Below are positions 1-9,136 of a stretch of DNA of 64,000 bases, one piece after another; the stretch's first letter is position 1, and every line of letters starts with the position of its first letter. Both the position numbers and the translations under genes were made by a program. The notes under the pieces were generated by a model. It saw only the letters and a list, made by a program, of their open reading frames with translations. It did no database searches and had not been told where the DNA came from. This DNA is from Chryseobacterium sp. POL2. GTDB taxonomy: Bacteria > Bacteroidota > Bacteroidia > Flavobacteriales > Weeksellaceae. Where the stretch lies: NCBI RefSeq assembly GCF_011058315.1, contig NZ_CP049298.1:1984001-2048000 (forward strand), given 5' to 3'.

Positions 1-2
1 AT

Positions 3-1649
<1,647 letters not shown>

Positions 1650-1655
1650 AATAAA

Positions 1656-1684
1656 CAAAGACCACTGATTTTCGGTGGTCTTTG
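1656..1684. terminator. bidirectional intrinsic terminator
   Basis: Stem CAAAGACCAC/GTGGTCTTTG (one flank position is G.T) between the convergent ybiT and response-regulator genes. T-rich sequence follows on both strands, so it can serve both. Confidence 0.8.
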
Positions 1685-1704
1685 CTTTTATTAACAATTA
1701 AAAT

Positions 1705-2349
1705 TTAGTTTACTTCTATCAATTTATGCTTAATCGCATATATAACCAGTCCTATTCTTGTTTTAACATCTAGCTTTTGAAAGATATTTTCTCTATACCC
1801 ATCAATAGTTTTGGGACTTAGGCACATTTCATCAGCAATTTCTTTGTAGGTTTTTTCTGTACAAGCTAATTTAATAAATTCGAGTTCTTTGTCTTTTAGA
1901 ACAATCGTTTCGTTGCTTTTATTAAGAGAATGAATCAAAAAATTGGAGACCATTTCAGAGTAATAGAAGCCTTTTTCATAGACCTCATCTAGTGCTTGTT
2001 TAAAAAGATTCGGACTTGTATCTTTTAATATGTAGCCTTTGGCACCATTGGTCAACATTTTCAAAACTGTTTCTTCCTCATTATTAACGGACAATGCCAA
2101 GACTTTAACATCAAAATAGTTAACATTAAGATACTTCATCGTTTCCACACCGTTCATTATCGGCATATTGACATCCAGCAATACCAAATCTGGTTTTTCC
2201 ATATCATTATCCAAAGCATTGATAAAATCTTTCCCATTTACAAAATGTCCAACTACGGCATAATTTCCAAAAGTCCCTATTAAATAACTTAAGGATTGTG
2301 CAAACAATTGGTGATCATCAACAATTACTATCTTCAGCTTTTCTTTCAT
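1705..2349 (-). CDS. LuxR/NarL-family response regulator
   Basis: Two-domain DNA-binding response regulator (214 aa). Receiver at about 5-120: acidic pair D11-D12, phosphoacceptor D59 (LLDVNMP), S87 and K109 (YILKD). LuxR-type helix-turn-helix at about 148-210 (KEIADEMCLSPKTIDGYRE). All receiver residues needed for phosphorylation are present. It lies 12 bp downstream of the histidine kinase gene and is surely co-transcribed with it. The kinase has lost its phosphoacceptor His, so the phosphate source for D59 is uncertain. Target genes cannot be read from the sequence. Confidence 0.9.
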   Translation of the reverse strand: MKEKLKIVIVDDHQLFAQSLSYLIGTFGNYAVVGHFVNGKDFINALDNDMEKPDLVLLDVNMPIMNGVETMKYLNVNYFDVKVLALSVNNEEETVLKMLTNGAKGYILKDTSPNLFKQALDEVYEKGFYYSEMVSNFLIHSLNKSNETIVLKDKELEFIKLACTEKTYKEIADEMCLSPKTIDGYRENIFQKLDVKTRIGLVIYAIKHKLIEVN

Positions 2350-2361
2350 AAAATAATCTAC

Positions 2362-3138
2362 TTATAAATATGGATAATCGATTGTCATCAAAGTTCCTTC
2401 TCCTAATTTCGAATCAATCGCATATTTAGCATTAATAAGCTTGGCTCTGGTTTTGATGGTTTTAAGACCAGCTCCAGACATTTCTTTACCTTTTACAACA
2501 AAACCTTTACCGTAATCTCGCACGCTTATAAAGCAGTTTTGAAGGTTATTTTTAATTTCAAGTTCAATTTTTACACTTTGCGAATGTTTCAAAATATTGT
2601 TAATAATCTCTTGAAGCATTCTGTATATAATAACCTGATGCGCTATGGAAATATTGTTCGGGGCACTTCCAATTAGCTTAAAATCGCATTTTATGTTTTT
2701 TAGAAATTCTATTCTTTGCAAGTCCTTTTCTAATAAATCTGTGAAAACTACTTCGTTTTGCACTTCAGAAAGACTGGCTTTGGAAATATAGCGTATTTCT
2801 TCCAAAGACTTTTCTATTAATTTTTTTACGGCAAGACTATTTTCTTTTTCGGTTTCGTTGTCTTGACAACTAATTTGCATATTAAGTTGCATAAGCGCAG
2901 CGGAAAGAATTTGCCCGACATTGTCATACAATTCTCGGGTAAAGGCCAAAGTTCTTTCTTCTTTTATCTCCAGCAAAGAATTTTGTAAAGCGGATTGAAA
3001 TTTAATTTTTCTTTCCAATTGTTTAATACGCAATTTGGCTTTTCTTCTTTTAAAAAAAACCAATACCATGATAAGCAAAATCAAAAAAAACAAAATGCCA
3101 GTAAGCCAATTAACCAGCTGCAAATTAATCCAAAGCAT
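2362..3138 (-). CDS. NarL-type sensor kinase lacking the phosphoacceptor His
   Basis: Membrane sensor kinase (258 aa): one N-terminal membrane segment (about 10-29), no periplasmic sensor domain, a HisKA_3-type dimerisation helix, then a HATPase domain with N-box (LQEIINNILKH) and G-boxes (DYGKGF, GAGLKTI). The usual HisKA_3 motif is RELHDxxGQ. Here it is RELYDNVGQ, with Tyr71 encoded by TAT at 2926-2928 where CAT would give His. ATP binding looks intact but canonical autophosphorylation should fail. It heads the operon with the response regulator. It may be a pseudokinase, a phosphatase only, or a recent loss-of-function allele. Confidence 0.85.
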   Translation of the reverse strand: MLWINLQLVNWLTGILFFLILLIMVLVFFKRRKAKLRIKQLERKIKFQSALQNSLLEIKEERTLAFTRELYDNVGQILSAALMQLNMQISCQDNETEKENSLAVKKLIEKSLEEIRYISKASLSEVQNEVVFTDLLEKDLQRIEFLKNIKCDFKLIGSAPNNISIAHQVIIYRMLQEIINNILKHSQSVKIELEIKNNLQNCFISVRDYGKGFVVKGKEMSGAGLKTIKTRAKLINAKYAIDSKLGEGTLMTIDYPYL

Positions 3139-3250
3139 GTCTAAAATTTAAGAAATTGATTTTACACAATCTACAACAACTATTTTAAGCCTTATTTTAA
3201 GAAATATGAATGTTTCCCATAAAACAATCCAACAAAAGTAATCCCTCGTC

Positions 3251-3279
3251 CAAACATACAAAAGGGGAAATTTCCCCTT
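3251..3279 (-). promoter_or_regulatory. promoter and palindromic operator candidate of the two-component operon
   Basis: On the minus strand TATGTTTG (3251-3258) matches the Bacteroidetes -7 box TAnnTTTG exactly. Directly upstream, in the -33/-7 spacer, lies the 18-bp perfect palindrome AAGGGGAAATTTCCCCTT (3262-3279). No clear -33 TTTG is visible. The position suits an operator for autoregulation. Predicted start near 3244, about 105 nt before the kinase ATG. Confidence 0.5.
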
Positions 3280-3301
3280 AATTTTTAAGGCATTTTCCTG
3301 A

Positions 3302-3331
3302 TTGACTTTATATAAATATATTCTACATTTG
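3302..3331 (+). promoter_or_regulatory. orphan consensus promoter, possible small RNA
   Basis: TTG (3302-3304), a 19-bp spacer, then TACATTTG (3324-3331), an exact TAnnTTTG. Transcription would start near 3337 and meet the hairpin at 3381-3410. No plus-strand gene starts before 4253, and the RDD gene lies antisense. A small RNA of about 75-80 nt is possible; the hairpin has only a short T stretch in this direction. Confidence 0.4.
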
Positions 3332-3380
3332 TTCCAACAAAAACACTAATTATATAAAACCAATAACCATTAAGACCAAA

Positions 3381-3410
3381 AAAGAGACTACCAAAAATGA
3401 TAGTCTCTTT
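3381..3410 (-). terminator. intrinsic terminator of the RDD gene
   Basis: Perfect 10-bp stem AAAGAGACTA/TAGTCTCTTT with a 10-nt loop, followed on the minus strand by TTTTTTGG. It lies 66 bp past the RDD stop codon. Confidence 0.7.
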
Positions 3411-3475
3411 CTTATGGAAGAATTCTTCATCATTCACTTTTTCGAAAAACTCTGAAGATTAATTAGACATAAATT

Positions 3476-4228
3476 TTAAGATATTTTCCCAGTGTAGAAA
3501 TTATAATCTTTAATTACAATATTAATGAATTGCAAATCGGTATAGGTAAGATTATCCGCATCCAGCTTGATAGTTTGTTTTATTTTATCTGCTAATTTTT
3601 TAACAAGCATTGTATCTTTAGCTTTTATAGCACGTTGATAATTTTCTTTAATAATTCGGATATCATTGTCATTCAACAAAATAACTTGAGGAAATACCGG
3701 AATATAATCCTCCTTTAACTCCTCCAAAATGGTATGCGACATATTAACATCACTTTTTAAAGAAATAACCGCGCATCCGGCAACTACATCGCCCAAACGT
3801 TGATTGTATTTTGAAGTCACCATACTTATCAAACCAACCACGCCAAAATTAGAATAAACATCAATAAGTCGCATAAACCAACGCATGAGATAATCTCCAA
3901 AGCTTGCTTGGTAACCATCTATTTTGACCACACGAATTTTCATTAATTTTTTACCAGGTGTTTGGCCTTCGAAAAAACTTTCCAGAACAAAAGTATAAAC
4001 AATCGCTGGCAAATACATAATTGCCATAAAAGCACCATAGGACCAATTATCCCACCCGCTCATAAAACTACCAATACGCAAAACATCAAAAAGAATCCAA
4101 GCTGCTGCAAAAGCATACGCTAGCTTTATCAACACATCAATTACAAAAGCAAAAAACCGCTCTCCAACGCTTGCAATTTTGAAATCGATGTTGACATTTT
4201 GAGATGTATTGATACCTATTTGATTCAT
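3476..4228 (-). CDS. RDD family membrane protein
   Basis: Inner-membrane protein of 250 aa with an RDD domain: FKIASVGERFFAFVIDVLIK, several hydrophobic segments, the family GQTPGKKLMKIRVVK motif and QRLGDVVAGCAV. A soluble C-terminal tail of about 70 residues follows. I chose the ATG at 4228 (MNQIGINTSQNV), because longer in-frame starts run through the divergent neighbour. The start codons of this gene and the SpoIIM-like gene are only 24 bp apart. RDD genes often sit with this SpoIIM/DUF4129/MoxR/DUF58 set in Bacteroidetes. The transported substrate, if any, is unknown. Confidence 0.85.
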   Translation of the reverse strand: MNQIGINTSQNVNIDFKIASVGERFFAFVIDVLIKLAYAFAAAWILFDVLRIGSFMSGWDNWSYGAFMAIMYLPAIVYTFVLESFFEGQTPGKKLMKIRVVKIDGYQASFGDYLMRWFMRLIDVYSNFGVVGLISMVTSKYNQRLGDVVAGCAVISLKSDVNMSHTILEELKEDYIPVFPQVILLNDNDIRIIKENYQRAIKAKDTMLVKKLADKIKQTIKLDADNLTYTDLQFINIVIKDYNFYTGKIS

Positions 4229-4252
4229 TTTTTTTGTTACATTAGCAAAATC

Positions 4253-5245
4253 ATGAGAGAAATCGCTTTCATTAAGCAAAATAAAGAAAAATGGTTGGAA
4301 ATCGACCAAGTCATTCAGGGAAAAGTCAAAAAAAATCCTGATGATTTGTCATCTTTATATATTAGCATTGTTAACGACCTCTCTTTTGCACAAACTTATT
4401 ATCCTAAAAGTAAGACGACGGTTTATCTTAATTTTTTGTCCTCTCAAATATTTCAAAAAATCTATAAGACCAAACGTGTAGAAGACAATAAAATTAAATC
4501 TTTTTTTTTAGCAGAAGTTCCTCTTATTGCCTATCAATACAGAAGATACTTGTTATATTCGATTTGTTTTTTCTTAATATTCACGGGTATTGGCGTTTTA
4601 TCATCAATTTATGATAAAGAATTTGCTCGACTTATTTTGGGTGATGATTACATTAACCAAACTTTAGAAAACATCAAAAAAGGCGATCCCACCGCGATCT
4701 ATGGACAAGGCTCAACTTGGGGAACCTCGCTTGTTATTATTCTGAACAACATCTATGTCGGTGCCAGATTGTATGTTTACGGAATATTCGGTGGTGTCGG
4801 AACTATTTATGCTTTATTTCAAAATAGTGTTATGCTAGGTGCTTTTCAGTATTTTTTTAAAGACCAAAGTGTTTTATTAGAAAGTGCAAAAGGCATATGG
4901 CTCCACGGTACTTTTGAGATTATAGCTATGATTATCGAAGCTGCTGCAGGACTTATTTTAGGCGCTTCTATTCTGTTTCCAAAAACCTATTCGAGATTTG
5001 AGTCTTTCAAGTTTGGTTTTAAAACGAGTATGAAGCTTTTCCTAAGCACACTACCTTTTACAATTGTCGCAGGAATCATCGAAGGTTATGTTACAAGGCA
5101 CGCGCAGGTAATGCCCACCTGGATCAACTTATTAATCATAATTATTAGTCTATCTACAATAGGATTCTATTACGGAATTTATCCAAGAATAATTTATAAA
5201 AAACACATAAACGATGCAAATTTTCCAGGAGCGAAACTTTGGTAA
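4253..5245 (+). CDS. stage II sporulation protein M (DUF95) family membrane protein
   Basis: 330-aa integral membrane protein of the SpoIIM/DUF95 family. A soluble N-terminal part of about 95 residues is followed by a segment at about 98-120, then the family core with NNIYVGARLYVYGIFGGVGT, the HGTFEIIAMIIEAAAGL motif and further hydrophobic helices. The start MREIAFIKQNKEKW at 4253 is preferred over upstream codons that read into the divergent promoter. This organism has no visible sporulation genes; in Bacteroidetes the family travels with RDD and MoxR/DUF58 genes. First gene of a run of overlapping genes to about 10.9 kb; it overlaps the next gene by 32 bp. Confidence 0.85.
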   Translation: MREIAFIKQNKEKWLEIDQVIQGKVKKNPDDLSSLYISIVNDLSFAQTYYPKSKTTVYLNFLSSQIFQKIYKTKRVEDNKIKSFFLAEVPLIAYQYRRYLLYSICFFLIFTGIGVLSSIYDKEFARLILGDDYINQTLENIKKGDPTAIYGQGSTWGTSLVIILNNIYVGARLYVYGIFGGVGTIYALFQNSVMLGAFQYFFKDQSVLLESAKGIWLHGTFEIIAMIIEAAAGLILGASILFPKTYSRFESFKFGFKTSMKLFLSTLPFTIVAGIIEGYVTRHAQVMPTWINLLIIIISLSTIGFYYGIYPRIIYKKHINDANFPGAKLW

Positions 5246-6182
5246 TTTGGTAAGCGATACTTTTAATTTTTTCCGAATTTATGGTAAAGATTATTTCAAA
5301 AGCTACTTCATTATCAACGGAGCTTTATTGCTCATCATGACCTTGTTGTCGATCTTTTTTTATCGTGAATTTTTCATGCAGATTTTCGTTGCTAATGCTG
5401 GTGGCGAAAGCTATCTGTTCGAAAGTTATTTTAGCAACAACTGGCCAATTTTGGTTTTGGTGGGCGGCATCGCTTTTATTTTATTATTCATAATCGCTGT
5501 CGTTGTTTATACTTTTCCAATTTTCTATATGAAACGACTTGGTGAAAATCAAACCAAAATATCAACAGACAATCTCCTGACGGATATGCGAAAAAATGTG
5601 GGGAAGTTTTTCATGTTCTGTTTGCTTACGGTAATTATTGTAATGCCTGTGATGATGATTTTTATAGCGATATCATCTTTTTTGATGATGATTCTCATTG
5701 GATTCTTCTTATTCATTTTAATGATGCCTGCTTTTTATAATGTTTTATATTTGACGTTATACGATTATATGAGCACCGACAAAGGCTACTTCGCAGCTTT
5801 GAGCTATTCGGCAAGAAGCGTTTTTGGAAATATGTTCGATAGTTCACGGACTAGGTTTTGGAAATATTGGGGATCAACTTTAGTTCTTGGGATTATCATT
5901 TATATCATCAGTATGGCCTTTTCGATGATTCCGTATTTTATGATAATCGGCAATATGAGTCTTAATCCAAACTATGACCAAATCAACGATCCGAGTACTA
6001 TTTTTTCGGGCGTTATGGGTATTGTATTTTTTGTCTCTTATGGCATTTCGGTTTTAATAAGCTCCATTGTCTACAATCTTATGGCTGTTAACGCAGGATT
6101 TATGTATTATGATAGCAGAAAAGACCTTCATCGCGAATTGGATATTAACGAAATTGATACAATTGGACAAGTTGATGCGTAA
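5214..6182 (+). CDS. polytopic membrane protein, unknown function
   Basis: 322-aa membrane protein with about six strongly hydrophobic segments (roughly 35-50, 77-100, 130-180, 220-250, 265-295). I recognise no enzymatic motif. The ATG lies within the last codons of the SpoIIM-like gene (32-bp overlap), and the end overlaps the following gene by 8 bp, so translational coupling is likely. Its fixed position between SpoIIM-like and DUF4129 genes suggests a subunit of the same envelope machine, but that is inferred from position only. Confidence 0.75.
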   Translation: MQIFQERNFGNLVSDTFNFFRIYGKDYFKSYFIINGALLLIMTLLSIFFYREFFMQIFVANAGGESYLFESYFSNNWPILVLVGGIAFILLFIIAVVVYTFPIFYMKRLGENQTKISTDNLLTDMRKNVGKFFMFCLLTVIIVMPVMMIFIAISSFLMMILIGFFLFILMMPAFYNVLYLTLYDYMSTDKGYFAALSYSARSVFGNMFDSSRTRFWKYWGSTLVLGIIIYIISMAFSMIPYFMIIGNMSLNPNYDQINDPSTIFSGVMGIVFFVSYGISVLISSIVYNLMAVNAGFMYYDSRKDLHRELDINEIDTIGQVDA

Positions 6183-6948
6183 TCTGTTTTCTATATTTAT
6201 ATTTTTAGTTGTCACACCGATTTTCGCTCAAGAACAATCGCCTGTTGTTGCGGAAAAATTGGTGATGGAATCCAACGAAAAATTAGTAGAAACCGATTCT
6301 ATCCTTAAAACAAATTATCAAACCGAAAACCAAATTACACCGCGAAAATTTAGCCCAAACTACCAGAAAAAATACCGTGATGAAGATTTTGATTATCGTT
6401 TGACAAAACCGCGAGAATCGATTTTTGCAAAATTCGAAAGATGGCTTTCCAAAATCCTTCAAACGCTTTTTGGAGAATTTGACACCAATAAAACAGGTAA
6501 ATACACCAGCCTTGTTATCCGAATTTTTGTGATTTTACTCGTTGGATTTTTACTGTATTTTATCATCACCAAATTCTTTTTGAAAGAAGGCAATTTCTTC
6601 TTCAGCAAAAAGAATGAAAAACTGAAAATCGCCACCGAAGATCTTCATGAAAACATCCATGAAATTAATTTTGAAAAAAGCATTTCCGAGTTTGAGTTGC
6701 AACAGAATTACCGTTCGGCGATACGCTATCAGTTTTTGTATTTGCTAAAAAAACTTTCTGATCAAAAACGTATCGATTGGAACATCGAAAAAACCAACCG
6801 AGATTACAGCCGCGAGTTGAAAAATAAAGACCAAAAAACACAGTTCGATCGATTGACTTATATTTTTGAAAATGTTTGGTACGGCGAAATCAATCTGGAT
6901 CACAATCGATATAACAGTTTCAAAACCTATTTTAATAACTTTAAATAA
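6175..6948 (+). CDS. DUF4129 domain-containing membrane protein
   Basis: 257 aa. Signal peptide MRNLFSIFIFLVVTPIFAQ, a periplasmic stretch of about 100 residues, one membrane helix (about 112-130), then a cytoplasmic DUF4129-like domain (YRSAIRYQFLYLLKKL, then TNRDYSRELKN, then ENVWYGE). Start chosen at 6175, where ATG overlaps the previous stop by 8 bp and a signal peptide follows at once. In other bacteria DUF4129 is often fused to transglutaminase domains near MoxR and DUF58 genes. Here it is free-standing. It overlaps the next gene by one base (TAATG). Confidence 0.8.
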   Translation: MRNLFSIFIFLVVTPIFAQEQSPVVAEKLVMESNEKLVETDSILKTNYQTENQITPRKFSPNYQKKYRDEDFDYRLTKPRESIFAKFERWLSKILQTLFGEFDTNKTGKYTSLVIRIFVILLVGFLLYFIITKFFLKEGNFFFSKKNEKLKIATEDLHENIHEINFEKSISEFELQQNYRSAIRYQFLYLLKKLSDQKRIDWNIEKTNRDYSRELKNKDQKTQFDRLTYIFENVWYGEINLDHNRYNSFKTYFNNFK

Positions 6949-8120
6949 TGAGCAAGAATTTCAAAATATATCTTGGTGTTTTTCTCGTTATTTTGGTGAT
7001 AATGGGAGTTTTCCAAATCAATAAAAAACCTTTGTTGGATTGGCGAAAAAACTTCGATCCCAATTCCAAAACGCCTTTCGGATTATTTGTTTTCAACTCA
7101 GAAGCGGATCAACTTTTTGGCAATCAATTAAAACGTATTGACCAATCGCCTTACGATTATTATACTTCGAAAAAAGAAAATAGAAATCACAATATTTTAG
7201 TCATCGAAAAAAGCTTGGACCAAGAATCTTGGAACCAAATTTTTGACCAAGTAAAAGCTGGATCCAACGCAATTTTTATTGGACGAAGCTTACCAAACAA
7301 CATCGAAGACAGTCTCAAAATTAGACTTTGGAATATTAATTCTGATGATACTTACACCTTAGAATTTACGGATAAAAATCTAGCCAAAGACACCTTGTAC
7401 ATCAACAGACTTCCTGACAGAAAAGGTTTTACAAGGATTGATCCCAAACACGAAATTCTCGGCTATAACAAGACCACAGATTTTCAGAACAATTATTACA
7501 AAAATGCCAACTTTATAAAAATCAATTTTGGAAAAGGTCATTTCTACTTTTATTCGGAACCCATAGCCATTTCCAATTATTATTTGCTAAAAAGCAGATC
7601 CAATTATCCTGCTAAGTTATTTTCGTTCTTACCTCAACAAAAAACCATTTGGTTTACCGAAAGCCAATCGGTGGGCAATTCGCAATCTAACATGCGTTTT
7701 ATACTGGCGAATCCGGCCTTGCGTTATGCACTTTATCTCGCAATAATTGGTCTTGCTTTATTTATGTTTTTCAATGCAAAACGCAAGCAACGCATCGTTC
7801 CAATTATTGAACCTCTGAAAAACACCTCTTTGGATTTCGTAAAAAGCATCGGAAACCTATATCTCCAAGAAGGCGATTTCCATGATATGATGGCGAAAAA
7901 AGCACAATATTTTTTAAATAAAGTTAGACTGGACTTACTCATCGATACGCACAAATTGGATGAGGATTTCATCAAAAAATTACAATTAAAAACAGGTGTT
8001 CCTGTAGAACATATTCAAGAAGCGGTATCTTTAATCAAGAAAGCACAAGATCCTTATTCTAGCGTTATGAAAGAAGATTTTATAAAAATGAATAGCCTAC
8101 TCAACAACATCATCAAATAG
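6948..8120 (+). CDS. DUF4350 domain-containing protein
   Basis: 390 aa. One N-terminal membrane helix (about 6-23), an extracytoplasmic DUF4350-like domain (FGLFVFNSEADQLF onward to about 235), a second helix (about 255-274), then a cytoplasmic tail of about 115 residues containing SIGNLYLQEGDFHDMMAKKA. Members of this family accompany DUF4129, MoxR and DUF58 genes. The start overlaps the previous stop by one base. The MoxR gene follows after 19 bp. Confidence 0.8.
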   Translation: MSKNFKIYLGVFLVILVIMGVFQINKKPLLDWRKNFDPNSKTPFGLFVFNSEADQLFGNQLKRIDQSPYDYYTSKKENRNHNILVIEKSLDQESWNQIFDQVKAGSNAIFIGRSLPNNIEDSLKIRLWNINSDDTYTLEFTDKNLAKDTLYINRLPDRKGFTRIDPKHEILGYNKTTDFQNNYYKNANFIKINFGKGHFYFYSEPIAISNYYLLKSRSNYPAKLFSFLPQQKTIWFTESQSVGNSQSNMRFILANPALRYALYLAIIGLALFMFFNAKRKQRIVPIIEPLKNTSLDFVKSIGNLYLQEGDFHDMMAKKAQYFLNKVRLDLLIDTHKLDEDFIKKLQLKTGVPVEHIQEAVSLIKKAQDPYSSVMKEDFIKMNSLLNNIIK

Positions 8121-8139
8121 ATTTTGAAAATTAAAAATT

Positions 8140-9132
8140 ATGGAAAACCAAGAGCAACAAAGCAACGACTTCCAATCCAGAATCGACATGTCAGAGCTTA
8201 GCAATAGTTTGCACAATATAAAACGAGAAATTTCTAAAGTTATCGTGGGGCAAGACAAAATGATCGAACATCTTTTGGCGGCACTATTGTCCAACGGTCA
8301 TGTTTTGATAGAAGGTGTGCCAGGCGTTGCCAAGACAATTACGTCGAAACTTCTCGCCAAAACCATCGATGTCGATTTCAGCAGAATACAATTTACGCCC
8401 GATTTGATGCCTTCCGACATTTTGGGGACTTCCGTTTTCAATGTCAAAGACTCGGATTTTAATTTTAAAAAAGGACCCATCTTCTCAAATTTTGTTTTGA
8501 TTGATGAGATCAACCGTTCACCAGCTAAGACACAATCGGCACTTTTCGAAGTTATGGAAGAACGCCAGATAACAATGGACGGCCTAACCTATCCTATGGA
8601 AGAGCCTTTTCTGGTAATCGCCACTCAAAACCCAATAGAACACGAAGGCACTTATCGTCTTCCGGAAGCGCAACTCGATCGTTTTTTATTCAAAATTGAA
8701 GTTGGCTATCCAGAACTTGCTCAAGAGATCGAAATTATTAAAAACCAACATTATAGTAAAGTTGATGACAAAACCGAAGTTGTAAATCCTGTGGTTTCTG
8801 GCGCACAACTGAAAAGTTACCAAACTTTAGTAAAATCCGTCGTGGTTGAAGAAAATCTTCTAGAATATATTGCTAAAATTATTGTTAACACAAGAGAAAA
8901 CCAATTCTTATATCTTGGCGCTTCACCAAGAGCGAGTTTGGCGTTATTAACGGCGAGTAAAGCTTTTGCTGCCATCCGAGGACGCGATTTTGTTACGCCT
9001 GACGATATTAAAGAAGCCGCTTTTGCAGTTTTGCGTCACCGAGTTATTGTTGCGCCAGAACGCGAAATGGAAGGCTTTACTGCTGACGAAATTATCAAAC
9101 AAATTCTCGATACGATAGAAATCCCTCGATAG
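8140..9132 (+). CDS. MoxR family AAA+ ATPase
   Basis: 330-aa AAA+ ATPase of the MoxR class, cytosolic. Walker A is GVPGVAKT (about 60-67, with Ala in place of the usual Gly before K, as is common in MoxR). Walker B is VLIDEINR. Sensor and arginine-finger regions are ATQNPIEHEGTYRLPEAQLDRF, and the C-terminal lid holds SPRASLALLTASKAFA. MoxR ATPases act as chaperones that activate VWA or DUF58 partner proteins. The DUF58 gene follows 4 bp downstream, which fits a chaperone and client pair serving the membrane proteins encoded upstream. Confidence 0.92.
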   Translation: MENQEQQSNDFQSRIDMSELSNSLHNIKREISKVIVGQDKMIEHLLAALLSNGHVLIEGVPGVAKTITSKLLAKTIDVDFSRIQFTPDLMPSDILGTSVFNVKDSDFNFKKGPIFSNFVLIDEINRSPAKTQSALFEVMEERQITMDGLTYPMEEPFLVIATQNPIEHEGTYRLPEAQLDRFLFKIEVGYPELAQEIEIIKNQHYSKVDDKTEVVNPVVSGAQLKSYQTLVKSVVVEENLLEYIAKIIVNTRENQFLYLGASPRASLALLTASKAFAAIRGRDFVTPDDIKEAAFAVLRHRVIVAPEREMEGFTADEIIKQILDTIEIPR

Positions 9133-9136
9133 ATCC

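Larger units (their letters stand above)
3139..3475. other. 337-bp intergenic region with signals on both strands
   Basis: It holds no credible gene. From left to right it contains the leader and promoter of the kinase operon with an 18-bp palindrome, a consensus plus-strand promoter (3302-3331) with no gene behind it, and a 10-bp-stem hairpin (3381-3410) that terminates the RDD gene from the other side. Confidence 0.6.
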
